Assembly (NCBI GenBank): GCA_003427395.1
Contig: BFEA01000530.1
Span: 236,866 to 271,432, forward strand
DNA length: 34,567 bases
Reading direction: 5' to 3'
Source of the DNA: Chara braunii
Lineage: Eukaryota; Streptophyta; Charophyceae; Charales; Characeae
Shown here piece by piece: positions 20,750 to 30,519 of this stretch; position 1 is the first letter of the stretch; each line of letters begins with the position of its first letter. Below the pieces are notes generated by a model. It ran no database searches, was not told the origin of the DNA, and saw only the letters and a program-made list of their open reading frames with translations. The translations under genes were made by a program, and so were the position numbers.

Positions 20750-20855
20750 TTGAATATGGCAATGTATCTTTGGATCTGTCTCTTATACACATCTAGATGT
20801 GTATAAGAGACAGCACCATATGCACACGAGACATTGAATATGGCAATGTATCTTT
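20750..20855 (+). repeat. 22-bp direct repeat flanking the adapter
   Basis: The 22 bases at 20750-20771 (containing GAATATGGCAATGTATC) recur at 20834-20855. The sequence between them contains a library adapter. Removing one repeat copy and the intervening 62 bases (84 in all) rejoins a continuous sequence, so the second copy is probably an artefact. Confidence 0.8.
20776..20813. other. Tn5 mosaic-end mate-pair junction adapter (contaminant)
   Basis: CTGTCTCTTATACACATCT (20776-20794) is followed directly by its reverse complement AGATGTGTATAAGAGACAG (20795-20813). The two 19-bp Tn5 mosaic ends joined head to head are the circularisation junction of transposase-based mate-pair libraries. It is not algal biology. 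Sequence on its two sides may come from different parts of a circularised fragment. Confidence 0.97.
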
Positions 20856-21160
20856 CCATGTTCTAGGGGAAGATCCATTCCATTTTATATAGTTTTTTCC
20901 TTGTTGTTTCTCCTACCTGCTCGTCTCCAAGAGCATCACCGTGCTCGTTTGCACCCACGTGCAGTTCGCAGCGTCGATCCTCGCCCTCCTCTGCGTCTCG
21001 GTGGTCGTCATCCGATCTTCAGTATTGCGCCTTGACTCGATGGACTCCGTGAAGGTGCACTTGGTCGCAGTGGCCTCCGTTCCGACGGGCTTCGTTCTGT
21101 TTGGCTGCGATCGAATCAGGCCATATTAACTACTGGATACGTATAGTACAGCCTTTGGAA

Positions 21161-21180
21161 AGAGAGAGAGAGAGAGAGAG
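21161..21180 (+). repeat. (AG)10 microsatellite
   Basis: Ten AG units in pure tandem, preceded by GGAA. A simple sequence repeat with no other feature attached. Confidence 0.95.
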
Positions 21181-21271
21181 CGGACCTACCTGATTTGCGT
21201 GGCCGAGCACGCGTGGTTTGTTACGAGAACAGAGGTTCATTCATCCATGATCTAGCGGAAGATTCATTCGA

Positions 21272-23114
21272 TTTTTTGCTCATCCTATCGATGAAAGTAG
21301 CGTGAGGGTAGCCGCGGGTTGGAGCACTCACCTGGTAGAAAGGAACAGAAGCTGCGGGGTGGGTGATGATGAATTCCCCCGTGTTCGAGCGTGAGGTCCA
21401 TTCTCAATTTGTATATTTGGTGAGTAGTGGAGTAGACCCCGCGGTTCAGTCGTGACAAGGATCGTCCGCCTCGTGCCCCATATACCAGTCACCCCACGTC
21501 CGCCATCCTTCCTAGGTGCCGCTCCGTCACTCTCCTTGGCCGGTTTGGACCCAACCACTATTATGACCAGGTGCAGGAAAGTAGGGAAACGTGGTCTCGC
21601 ACGGGCGGTTAAGGTACGATTGGGAAGTCGCAGGTAAGAGGAAAGCCTAGTAGAGTGGAGGAAGAGAATCGGCGAGGAGGAGAATGAACGAGTGGAAAAG
21701 AAGCAAGGGAGGATCGACAGGCATGTGCATTTTTTTTATTTTTTATTTTTTTAGTATCCGGGTAGGAATGTGGCTAGATGCATAGGAAAGACAGCTCCGA
21801 GAGGGAGGCGAGGAGAAAGTGTGAGAAAGAGAGCGCACATACCTAGGAGGGTTGGCGGTACGAGACGAACTGAAAGTCGAGCAATGAGCAAGCAAGGCTA
21901 ATTGTATCTTCTCATGTTTTAGCGGAAGAACCATTCTGACTCTGTGGACAACGTCCCTAGTCCTGGTGGTGGTTTACAAGGCCGGCATCTCCATGCACTT
22001 CGTTTGCTGCAGCTGATGCTCGCCGTGAACACGGGGATCCGTATAGATAACACCGGCGTGAAACCTGGTAGTTGCTACGCTGCTGCATGGTTCGGAGAGA
22101 TCAACGTGCCTGCGGGTTGGTGGGTGCCTAACCCCTGAGATGGGAAGGGCCTGAGTGGCAGGTGCACCACCCCACAGGCTACTGCTGTGTACTCTCAGTC
22201 GTTGACTACCATAGAAAGGCCCAGCCTATGTCTTTTTCTTCGTTTTGGCCAAAGTTGGCAACACTGTACCTTGGGAGGCTGTTATCGAAGTCACTGGCCC
22301 GCTGGTAGCAGGCCATCATTTTGTTGACTGGCCAACTAGCGCCGTTGTTGTTACAATAGGATAAGGAGGGAGCAGGGTGCTCTCTGCTGCCTGATGCTGT
22401 CACAGGACGTTAACAGTATTTCGCCGCACCTGTTACTGCGTGGCGCTGCCTCACAGTGCCCCCAGCTATCTATGGTGCCTTCGCATTACTAAAGCCTCGT
22501 AGCACACCTTGCTATGCACCTGCCGTGTACAACGCTGTACACAGTTGGCTCTGGGTTACACTGTTGCTGGGCATTTTTCCCTCACTCCGCTTGCAGGTCA
22601 CCACGCTGCACTGCGTCGCAGTGGCCTGCTGTAGGCTCTCCGCCATTGTATTGATATCACTTGAAGCTGCTGCGTATTCACTATGTTTTACTGAGCATTA
22701 CTGCATTTCGAATAAAGCACAGACACGTACTCAACTTGAACGCGGTCTCCTAGGCCACACAGCAGCAATTCGGCCAGGGGGAGCGACAGTGTGGCTTGGA
22801 GAGGAAATCAGGTCTTGCAAAGGGGATTATTGCTGTGACTTAGAGGGTTGTCAGGGAGTGACTGGAAGCTTTACAAGGGGGTGACTGTTGCTGTTTGGAG
22901 GACTGTCAAGAGGCTGTCATTCTGCATTTGTGCCCGCGAGTCGGATACTTTCGCTGCGTTATTGGCCTCCATTGAGGGACCCTCAGGAGTCGAAGACTAC
23001 AAGGCCCTCTCCCGCGAGTCTGAGCGCACCCCCCCTTGTATCTGAGAGTCTGAACTTTCTCTTTCTACCTTTCTCAGTCTAAGTCTAGTCTATTTGGTGC
23101 TGAGAGGAAGGCGG
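21272..23114. other. No gene recognised
   Basis: Frames such as 22456-22884 (plus, 142 codons) and 22206-22403 (minus) are Cys/Leu/Ala-rich, have no motif I recognise and lack conserved neighbours. Small hairpins occur (for example CACTGCG-T-CGCAGTG near 22609). An A/T run lies at about 21730-21752. Confidence 0.35.
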
Positions 23115-23118
23115 CAGG

Positions 23119-23216
23119 CGGGATTGCAACCCGTAGGTCCGCAGCAAGACCTTGTGGGAGGTCCACCCACCGATTGCGGGAGCTCTGCCGGAACCCAGGC
23201 GGGGTTCTGGAGGCAG
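23119..23216. repeat. Three hairpins at the left end of the hairpin tract
   Basis: CGGG / CCCG (23119-23133); GACCT / AGGTC (23148-23163); and CCGGAACCC (23188-23196) / GGGTTCTGG (23202-23210), the last nested within CTGCC / GGCAG (23185-23216) with one G:T wobble and a bulge. Confidence 0.6.
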
Positions 23217-23471
23217 GGAACTACAGGTATAATCTTCGTCTGACGCCTGTGATCCCTTCCCATAATTACTTTTATTCCTTTGGGTATCTGAAAATAATTA
23301 TGGAAGGCTATTTATTTTTCTGTTTTCTTATGTGTGTCAGGACATGCCTTGCGAAAGGTTAAATAAACGAGTACATATGAGGGTTCAGATAATTTGAGTG
23401 AATTCAGACAAAGGAATTGGGGGAAGGTGGGAGAAAGGTGTTTTGCTTGCGTCTGACAGGGTCAAACCTAG

Positions 23472-24721
23472 ACTGAGTCTCTCCGGGTGGATGTGAATTC
23501 AGTGCTATGTTTTATTAATGTTTGTTGGGCTGTGTGACTTTTTTTATGACTGGTCTACCTGGGTGGGACGGATCAGCCGTTGTTTTATTTGAGGGTTTCT
23601 GAACAGGAGGACGGGCACCCCGGGTGGGGAAGGCTCAAAGTCCTGATGTTTCTTTTAATGAGTTATGGTGCGTGTTTTCTTCTGAGGGAGTAACGACATA
23701 AGACTAAGCGAACACTAGGGTTAGGGCGGCTTGGCCATGAGCCATGAACTAAATGGTCAACCAGAGTATAAAACTTGATATATATACAATTTGAACTTAT
23801 ACTTCTGACAGACGGGCACCCCGGGTGGGGAAAGTCATTCAGTAAGTCAGGTAAAACAAAGGAAGAGTGAAAGAGATGAAGAGTAAAACAAAGGTAACTG
23901 GGCAGACTGAACGTACCCTAGGGTTAGGGCGGTTCAGTTATATGCTCATGATAACACTAAGGAGCAGAGAGTTAGTATAAATCTGTTTTATTTTCCCTTC
24001 TAGATATGAGGCAGGATCGGAAGTTCCATTATTGGAAAGGTCCGATCGACTGCTTAATAAGAGAAGGAAAGACATAAAGTCTGTGAAAGTATCTGTATCA
24101 TATAAAATGTTGTATGGCTAACTAGGCGTACCCTAGGGTTAGAGCGGCCTAGCAATAAGCTTTTGTCGTTTATTGTAAGTTGGACGTACCCTAGGGTTAG
24201 GGCGGTCCAGCGTTTCGGTGTTTATAACTGTTCAGGCATATCAGGCACACCCTAGGGTTAGGGCAGCCTGATCACATTGCCTTATGTAACTTAAACTGTA
24301 TGGCTAACTAGGCGTACCCTAGGGTTAGGGCGGCCTAGTGATATGCTTTTGTCGTAAATGTGTTGTGGGTTGGACGTACCCTAGGGTTAGGGCGGTCCAA
24401 CTTTTTGTCGTTTGTATTTATGTTCAGGCAAGCTAGACCTACCCCTGGGTAGGGATGGTCTAGAATGATGTCGTATGTAACTTTGTTTAAAGCTGATTGG
24501 GCACACCCTAGGGTTAGGGCAACCCTGTTCTATGTTTATTTTGTCGTTGTTAGGCAGAAGTCAGACGTACCCTAGGGTTAGGGCGGTCTGGTCATATGCC
24601 TTATGTGTACAGCTCATGTTATGTTGGGCATACCCTAGGGTTAGGACAGTCCAAATGTGCGTATTTTACTTGTGTACCTAGGCAGGTCAGACATACCCTA
24701 GGGTTAGGGCCTTGTCTGACC
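23472..24721. ncRNA. Array of about 16 two-stem hairpins with covarying outer arms
   Basis: Units (outer arms): 23472-23503 ACTGA/TCAGT; 23550-23576 CTGGTC/GATCAG; 23608-23644 AGGAC/GTCCT; 23704-23734 CTAAGC/GCTTGG; 23805-23842 CTGACAGAC/GTCATTCAG; 23906-23938 ACTGAAC/GTTCAGT; 24015-24047 GATCGGA/TCCGATC; 24122-24152 CTAGGC/GCCTAG; 24180-24210 TTGGAC/GTCCAG; 24240-24272 ATCAGGC/GCCTGAT; 24307-24339 ACTAGGC/GCCTAGT; 24369-24401 GTTGGAC/GTCCAAC; 24433-24463 CTAGAC/GTCTAG; 24497-24527 weak; 24561-24591 TCAGAC/GTCTGG; 24624-24654 TTGGGC/GTCCAA; 24685-24721 GGTCAGAC/GTCTGACC. Most share inner stem CCCTA/TAGGG closed by a GGGT loop; some have CCCC/GGGG, CCCT/AGGG or TCC/GGA around the same loop. 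Period is about 62 bp from 24122 on. Arms vary yet stay complementary, so a folded molecule (RNA or cruciform DNA) appears to be what is conserved. The transcribed strand is unknown. Confidence 0.85.
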
Positions 24722-24862
24722 GTATGCCATAGAAAAGGGGGACTTAAAAGGGGAAGAACTGAGTGATCTAACGAACTACTTGGCTCAAATTAATGTGGGA
24801 TTGAGAGAGATGTTTGGTTATGCCTGCTTGTGGGCTCACACTTGGGGGATCTTTTTGATAGG

Positions 24863-25022
24863 CTAGTTGCTTTAGATGCTCGCTGAGTGCTGGAGCCATA
24901 GGCAAATAAAATGGATGATGGGAGGGAAGCTTGGGATAAGATCTAGTTGCTCTAGATGCTCGCTGAGTGCAGGAGTCATAGGCAGATAAGATGGATGATG
25001 GGAAGGAAGCTTGGGATAAGAT
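24863..25022 (+). repeat. 80-bp tandem duplication
   Basis: 24863-24942 and 24943-25022 match except for a few substitutions; both begin CTAGTTGC and contain TCGCTGAGTGC and GAAGCTTGGGATAAGAT. It lies between the hairpin array and the R repeats. Confidence 0.85.
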
Positions 25023-25194
25023 AGGATTAGACTCTGCTAGGAGTTAGGATCAGTGTTAGCTCACGCTCTCATCTAGAGGTCGTGCAGACTATCGCTGATT
25101 TTACCTTCCAAGTAAGTGTCAGAAGTTGGTCCCAAGTATAGTTGCTTTGTCTATTTTATTTTCAGCTTTGTATAAATCTTGGCAGGCTCCTGCT

Positions 25195-25384
25195 CCTACG
25201 GGAAGCGCTGCCAAAATTTCTACAAATCTGAAAGAGTTAGTCATTTTTTTTGGACTTATAAAAATTCTGGAAAGACACTTTTCCTACGGGAAGCGCTGCC
25301 GAAATTCTGTAGAATTTGAGGAGTTAGAATAATTTATGCTAGGAGAAATTTGGTAAATCCATCCTGAATAGGGGAGATGCTGCC
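25195..25384 (-). repeat. R repeats of copy 3 (84-88 bp units)
   Basis: CCTACGGGAAGCGCTGCC at 25195-25212 and 25283-25300, and the diverged GAATAGGGGAGATGCTGCC at 25366-25384, each followed by AAATTTCT-like sequence and preceded by TATAAAAATTCTGG-like sequence. The same unit appears in opposite orientation, several times, at 30520-31560. Confidence 0.75.
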
Positions 25385-26462
25385 AAATTTCTCAGGACCT
25401 GGATTAGAAAAGGGGAGCTGAGTTTGAGACTAGTAGAGGAGCTAGGATACGAGCTAGAAAGTATTCTCCATGTGAGGTAAATGTAGTAGTGGTTCTCTTT
25501 GGCCTGAACTGTGATGCAGGTCTTTGTGACTCGGTTGAAGGATTGATCTGGCCAGCATAATCCTGTTAAGGATTATTCTTCTGTTATGTCGGTTACCGAT
25601 TCGTCGGTTTACGACTCAACTTTCCTACTACTTTTGTTTCTCAACTTAAGACCTTGATCCTTGCTGGTTTTATTGTTTGTTTGTTTTTTTCCGCCCAGAT
25701 TCTTTATAAGTGGCCATTTCTTTAAAGACTGAATATCTTTGTCGTGGAAAGGTGGGGAAAAGGTTGGGCTTGTGTGCGTAAGGCAGGGTGTGAGTTGCAG
25801 AAGGCTGAAAAGTTGACCCCCTTAGTGTGTGTGATGTCGTTTGAATTTTGTGTGTGATCGCAGGTATGTGTGGAGAAACCTCGATAAAGTTTGGTGATTG
25901 GTTGTGAATTGGATTGAGATGGGCAAATCACACAACTGTTGTGAGAGTGAACTACCACACAAACTCTTTGTTTGATTGTGATTGGTCTTTCCCTATCCTG
26001 ATTCTTTGATAGTCAAAGTAGGCGTACGCTCGGATAACCCTCACAAGGATATGCGACTGCACGCTTATGACTCTCTTTTACTTTTTGATTTTATATGGTC
26101 GAACGTTAGTCCCAAATCCTAGGTTCGGGGCTGAAGGGATTACCCTTCGCACAACTCTGACCTACTTACATCCCTAGGGAAACAGAAGCGCCGCGAGAAG
26201 GAGGGACTGACCCCCAGCAACTCGGTCCGGCAGAGCATTCATGTCTTCTTCTGCTAGCGTCAAGCGCCCCTTTTCTCTTTCCTTGTTTAATTTGTTTTGG
26301 TGGAACGATAAAGTTCCGGGCGGAAGGGTTAGCGTGTCGCTGGTGATGCGCCAGACAACTCACCACCGCTCCGAATCCCTTCTTGCCCTAGGGACCATCT
26401 TACCTCGCACTCATTGGGACACCTCAGGGTGCTAAAGACGGCAGACCCTCAAACCGGTTTTT

Positions 26463-26632
26463 GCGCTCGCTAAAGGTTTGCCCCCTTTAGCGTGCGCTTC
26501 AGCCAACGCCTGAGCGTCGAGAGCGACCCCATGGCTTAAACGAGGTCACTCGGGTACGGGCACTACATGGTGCGCCGACATCACGATTGCTTACGCAAAG
26601 CCGCATTGTTGGTCGGTATGCGTAAGTCCTGT
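26463..26632. repeat. Two hairpins inside the diverged A segment of copy 3
   Basis: GCGCTCGCTAAAGG (26463-26476) / CCTTTAGCGTGCGC (26484-26497): 14-bp arms with one mismatch and a seven-base loop. About 100 bp on, CTTACGCA / TGCGTAAG arms lie at about 26590-26626 with an inner GCCG / CGGT stem. Confidence 0.6.
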
Positions 26633-26959
26633 GTTCGCGCGGCCTTATGTTAACCCGCGCGCGCGACACTTACCGATTTCCGCACCTGAAAGTTATGGGT
26701 CAAGCGGAGAAAGCAAAAGCACGTTATGGCCAGTAGACCCGAGCTGCGGACGCGCGAAGCGACGCGTAGGCAGGGAATCATCCCTAATCGGCGTATGGGG
26801 CCCCGCGTACGAGTCTCCAACATCTCGAACGTCGGGCGACCTATGGGCCTGATTTTGGGCCTTACCCATGCACACCCTTCGCGTTGGTCTACCCCTTCCA
26901 ATTGGGACGGCTATCAGACTATTTGCAGTTGTTTCCTCTTTTAAGTTTTTTCGGTCGGA

Positions 26960-27850
26960 CGTTGTAGTCCATGGTAGCCATCAAAGTCAAACCCCTTGAT
27001 TTTGGCTACCACGACACCTCTGAAGCTGTCTACTCAATCCCTCTGCACAGGGTGCAGAAGAGGGTGTGGTCTTCAACCGCACATGGCGGTTGTCTAGGCG
27101 TCGAGAGATTAACCCTCAAAGCGTCTGTCAGCCGACACTTGAGCGTCGAACGCGACCCTCGAGATTATCAAGGGCCGCAAGGCTACGAGTACCTCATAGT
27201 ACCCCAGCAGCGCAAATGCTTGCGAATGTCCACATGGCTGGTCGATATGAGGAGGTCATGCGCACGCACGACTCTTATACAAAAGTTTGGCCCGCGGTGC
27301 CTACCCGATTCTCGCGGCATGAAGTTATGGGTCTGATACTGAAGGGACTAGGAGTATTGTGGTGTGGTGGCGTCGTTCATGAGGTCTGTTTTGTGTATTT
27401 TCATGTGTTATGTGTGGGTAGATGTGAGTGTTGTGGTGTACGCGTAGTGTGCGTGATGCGTCCTAGTCGACCGGCGCCGAGTCGCGTTTGGGACCTCAGC
27501 CCCCCAGAACGTCGATTTGCGTGCGGGTTCGATTTCTTGGGCGTTCGACCGCGCGTAACCCCCTATGCTACAGCGAACGAGAAACGCCCTCGGCTGGACC
27601 ACCTCTGCAATTGCATACGAAAAACTTTCACAAGTGGTTCAGTAGCTCGGCGGGGATACGCCCACCTAAGGGTTGGTGACAGCTCCCGCAGGTGGAGGTA
27701 AGCGGTGCCTCGCGTGACTCTGTTCTGTCGTAGGGGCTCGCGAGAGGTACGGCTGGCGCACTCGGTCGGAGCGGCAAACGCTCTCCGCGATAAATCCTGC
27801 ATAATCCTGCGTGACGCGGCTGGGAGGGTCCCCATGCGGGACCGATGCGC
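26960..27850 (-). repeat. Dispersed repeat, copy 4 (partial): start of B plus A
   Basis: 26960-27092 is the reverse complement of the first part of B (shared CATCAAAGTCAAACCCC-like and AGGGTGCAGAAGAGGGT stretches); 27100-27850 is segment A. The B-start/A-start junction matches copy 2 read on the other strand. The 211-codon frame at 27066-27701 (plus) runs across this repeat, has no domain and is not treated as a gene. Confidence 0.7.
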
Positions 27851-28003
27851 TCGACAACGGGCGGGGAAAATCTAAAAAGCAACCGAAAGAATTTATAGAA
27901 CAACATTTAGAAAAAGAAATTTCAAAAAGGAAAACGGTCGCCCGTTCAAAATGTGAACCAACAGAGTTATGCGGGGGGCTAAGTGCCTCAGTCACTTCTT
28001 GTA

Positions 28004-28244
28004 GCGCCATCTGGCGCCTTAATCCTTTGGCTTTTAGGATTTTTTTTTCTTGTTGGCTAGCCAACGGCTTCACAAATACGCGTGGCTTTTTAGCCACGCC
28101 CCCTCAAGATATAGACCGAAGTTCGAATCTGTTCAGATTCGAAAAAAAAAAAACCGTTTTTTTTTCTTTTTCTTTTCCCGACATATACGTGTTATCCTTA
28201 TGCATGACCACATCTTGTTCGCGCGGCTGATTTCAGCCGCGCGA
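28004..28244. repeat. Cluster of six unrelated near-perfect palindromes
   Basis: GCGCCA-TC-TGGCGC (28004-28017); AATCCT / AGGATT (28021-28041); GTTGGCTAGCCAAC (28052-28065, perfect); GCGTGGCT-TTTT-AGCCACGC (28080-28099); TTCGAATCTG-TT-CAGATTCGAA (28122-28143); and 12-bp arms ending GCGCGGCTGA-TT-TCAGCCGCGC (28219-28244). The arms share no sequence between palindromes, yet three are perfect with 2-4 base centres. Confidence 0.8.
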
Positions 28245-28254
28245 TCTTGCGAGG

Positions 28255-28325
28255 CACTCTGGGCTCGATCTCAGTCCCTACCGGATAACAATTCAATGCG
28301 GTAACCTACTGGGCTAGATCCTATT
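28255..28325 (-). mobile_element. tRNA-derived (SINE head or pseudo-tRNA) sequence
   Basis: On the minus strand, TAGCCCAGTAGG (plus 28305-28316) matches the A-box consensus at all 12 positions, and GAGATCGAGCCC (plus 28261-28272) is B-box-like, at tRNA spacing. The anticodon and T arms do not fold cleanly. Its order of motifs (TAGCCC, GGTTACMGCA, GATCGAG) matches the element at 18996, suggesting one family. Confidence 0.5.
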
Positions 28326-30519
28326 CAGTGGAGCAATGCCCGCAATTCTTTTACTTGAAGAGTTGCGGCCCAGTAGGCCAACCCGCTACAGGCTTAGGCA
28401 GGCGTAGACTGCCTTACCCATCCAAAGGTCGTCGCCCCGCTATCTAGCTATCTAACCGGCAGGGGCTTAGTCCGATAGGCCCGATAAGCCAACCCTTTAG
28501 CCACGAGTCCAGCCTCGGGCCCTGGACAATCCGTCCCCCCCCCAAAAAAAAAAAATATAGCCTATTCATTTAACCTTCGACCGTGTAAAACTTCATGACC
28601 GACCTTCCTCTGCCGACAAGGCTTTAAACCACGCGGTTGCCAACCTCCCGTTCTTTATAAAACTTGCCCTTCCGCGCACTACCAACCATGAGAGCATCTG
28701 ACCGTAAATTTGATCTTTACCTAATACTTTTCGGATGTAAGATACTAGACTCAAAGCGCAATGTCACAAGATAAGTTAGGACAACCTTCCGACAGTTAGC
28801 CTTATCTCATCAAGTTGAAATCCTATCGTTCATTGGACAGTGTCTGACATGGAAGGTTTCGAGCAGATACCCTTGTCTGTTCTTTTGCACCGAGAACGCC
28901 ACCTGTCGACCGCATCGGTCCCACAAGAGGACCCTCCTGTAGGACTTTTATCGCAATGAAGTTTTCCCCGCTCCCGTAGAGTGTGTCAGTTGCACCTCTC
29001 GCGACCCCCTACGACAGGATCGGGGTCACTCGAGGCACAACTTACCTCTACCCAAGGGGTTGTCACCACCCTTGGACAGACGTATCCTTGTCGAGCTACC
29101 AAACCATGTGCGAAAGCAGCTCGAGTGCAATCGCGGAGGTGGCCAAGCCGATGGCGTTTCTCGTACGCTGTAGCAGAGGGGGTACGCGTCGTCGAATGCC
29201 TTAATCAGACTCGTACGGAAACCGACGCTTTAGGGGCTGATCTCTGAGGCACGACTCTGCATCAGTCGACTCGGATGATCCATCTAACCACGAGGTACAC
29301 TACACAAAAATAAAATCAAACTGTAGAACGTAAATCGCTCGTAGTCTCTTTTTCATATCTAACCCATAACCTTCCGACAACAGAAATCGACTTATGTCGC
29401 GTGCGAGCCTCCGAATAAATGTCGCAACGTCGTAGACCTTGTCATATTGACTAGTCATGCATGAATACTTAGGCAAACCAAGGATGGTGTCCTATGTGGT
29501 ACCCATAATCATGTGACCCTTAATGCCTCTGAGGGTTGCTTTCGACACTCACGGGGCGACTGACACACGTCTTGAGAGGTTAATCTATCGATGTTAGACA
29601 ATCGCGAGTGCAATTGCGAGACCTGCCCTCTTCTACACCCTACGCAAGTGAGCGGTAGACGGGTTTCGACCCTTGGTGGCGGTGAAACTTCTTTGTCCCT
29701 GAGAGCAAAGCTCCATCTTCGGAGGCCTGGAAACAGGTCAAAGGGTTTGACTTTGACAGCCGCCAAGGACTTTTGTCTAATTATAAAAAAAAATTAGAAA
29801 AACGGCAAAGGTAAAAATAAATCTTGATTTTTTCTCAATACGAATCTGCTCGATCTTTACACGCAGTAAAAGTAAACTGCGCTGATACAAAAAATATAAA
29901 TCCAACGAGGTTATAGGACACAAGGCGATCACTCTCCCAATCACAATATGACTCCCTTCAAAATATACACATGATCGCAGACAAAGTCAATCCCGACTTT
30001 AACTCACCAAAAACACATCTGCAATCACACAAAAAATTCAATGATTAATAAACCATGCACTACACAGAGCCAACTTCAACCACTCCCTACACTCATACCC
30101 CTTGCTTTATCCACGAAAACTCCAACTCTTATCCAAACTTCCAAAAGAAAATACTTAGTTCTTTTTAAATAATCATTTAGTAAATGTATGGGTAAAAACT
30201 CAAAGAAACAATTCAACCCAAAGGATCTAAGGCCTTAGGTTGAGTTGCGATAACGAGTTTGAAGTTGAACCGAAAACTGACCTGTTATCAAAAGATAACA
30301 AAAAACAATCCTTGTTAAATCGGGCTGAAACTAGTCAGATCTTGAATCAAGGTGACCAAAGAAGACCTGTAACATAGCATAGATCAGATTTCAATACTAA
30401 ACTTTAAGTGTATAGACCCTATGGAGAATAAACCCTCATATCACATCGTACTCAAATTCTTGTAAAACTAAATATAAAATAATCTCTTAATGAGTGTTAG
30501 AAGAATAAAGAAACTTTCG

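Larger units (their letters stand above)
19859..21936 (+). repeat. Five dispersed copies of a 20-bp motif (TCTAGCGGAAGATTCATTCG)
   Basis: Copies lie at 19859-19879, 19906-19926, 20861-20880, 21251-21271 and 21918-21936, all in the same orientation, with 2-5 differences each. The copies at 20861 and 21918 share a longer left flank (GTATCTT, then CATGTT). Those at 19906 and 21251 share downstream sequence resembling GTGAGGGTAGCCGCGGGTT, followed by ACTCACCTG (a minus-strand splice-donor consensus). The layout suggests degraded large tandem repeats or duplicated exons. Confidence 0.6.
23115..26850 (-). repeat. Dispersed repeat, copy 3 (reversed): H-R-B-A
   Basis: Read on the minus strand from about 25960, B-like sequence (shared GATCGCAGGTATGTGT, seen at 25857-25872 on plus) is followed by R units (25384-25195) and then the hairpin tract H (24721-23115). 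On the plus side of B, 26420-26850 matches segment A in diverged form (CTGAAAGTTATGGGTCA near 26686-26702 against CATGAAGTTATGGGTCT in copy 4). The A-start-to-B-start junction is the same as in copies 2 and 4. This copy is the most diverged. Confidence 0.6.
27851..28910. other. Spacer between the two mirrored repeat arms; no gene
   Basis: It contains a palindrome cluster and a minus-strand tRNA-like sequence (both listed), a C9-A12 run near 28536-28556, and unique sequence in which I recognise no coding. Confidence 0.45.

Noticed and set aside
20776-20813. Biological 38-bp perfect palindrome
   Set aside because: It matches the Tn5 mosaic-end mate-pair junction exactly, so it is a library artefact.
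22456-22884. 142-codon frame on the plus strand
   Set aside because: Cys/Leu/Ala-rich, no motif, no ATG start, and it lies just before the hairpin tract; coding cannot be supported.
23094-23110. Primer-binding site (TGGTGCTGAGAG) after an LTR
   Set aside because: It begins with TGG as such sites do, but the preceding sequence does not end in CA, no second LTR was found and the matching tRNA 3' end cannot be confirmed.
23704-24721. Interstitial telomere array
   Set aside because: Each unit has a single telomere-like core separated by about 45 bp of other sequence; the constant feature is the hairpin, not tandem telomere units.
27066-27701. 211-codon open frame on the plus strand
   Set aside because: It runs across repeat segment A of copy 4, is Arg/Cys/Val-rich without a domain, and the homologous segments in copies 1 and 2 do not keep it open.
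15436-30330. B segments of copies 1 and 2 as a pair of LTRs of one retrotransposon
   Set aside because: They are direct copies about 14 kb apart, but segments A and C beside them are inverted, there are no TG/CA ends or primer-binding site, and no pol genes lie between.
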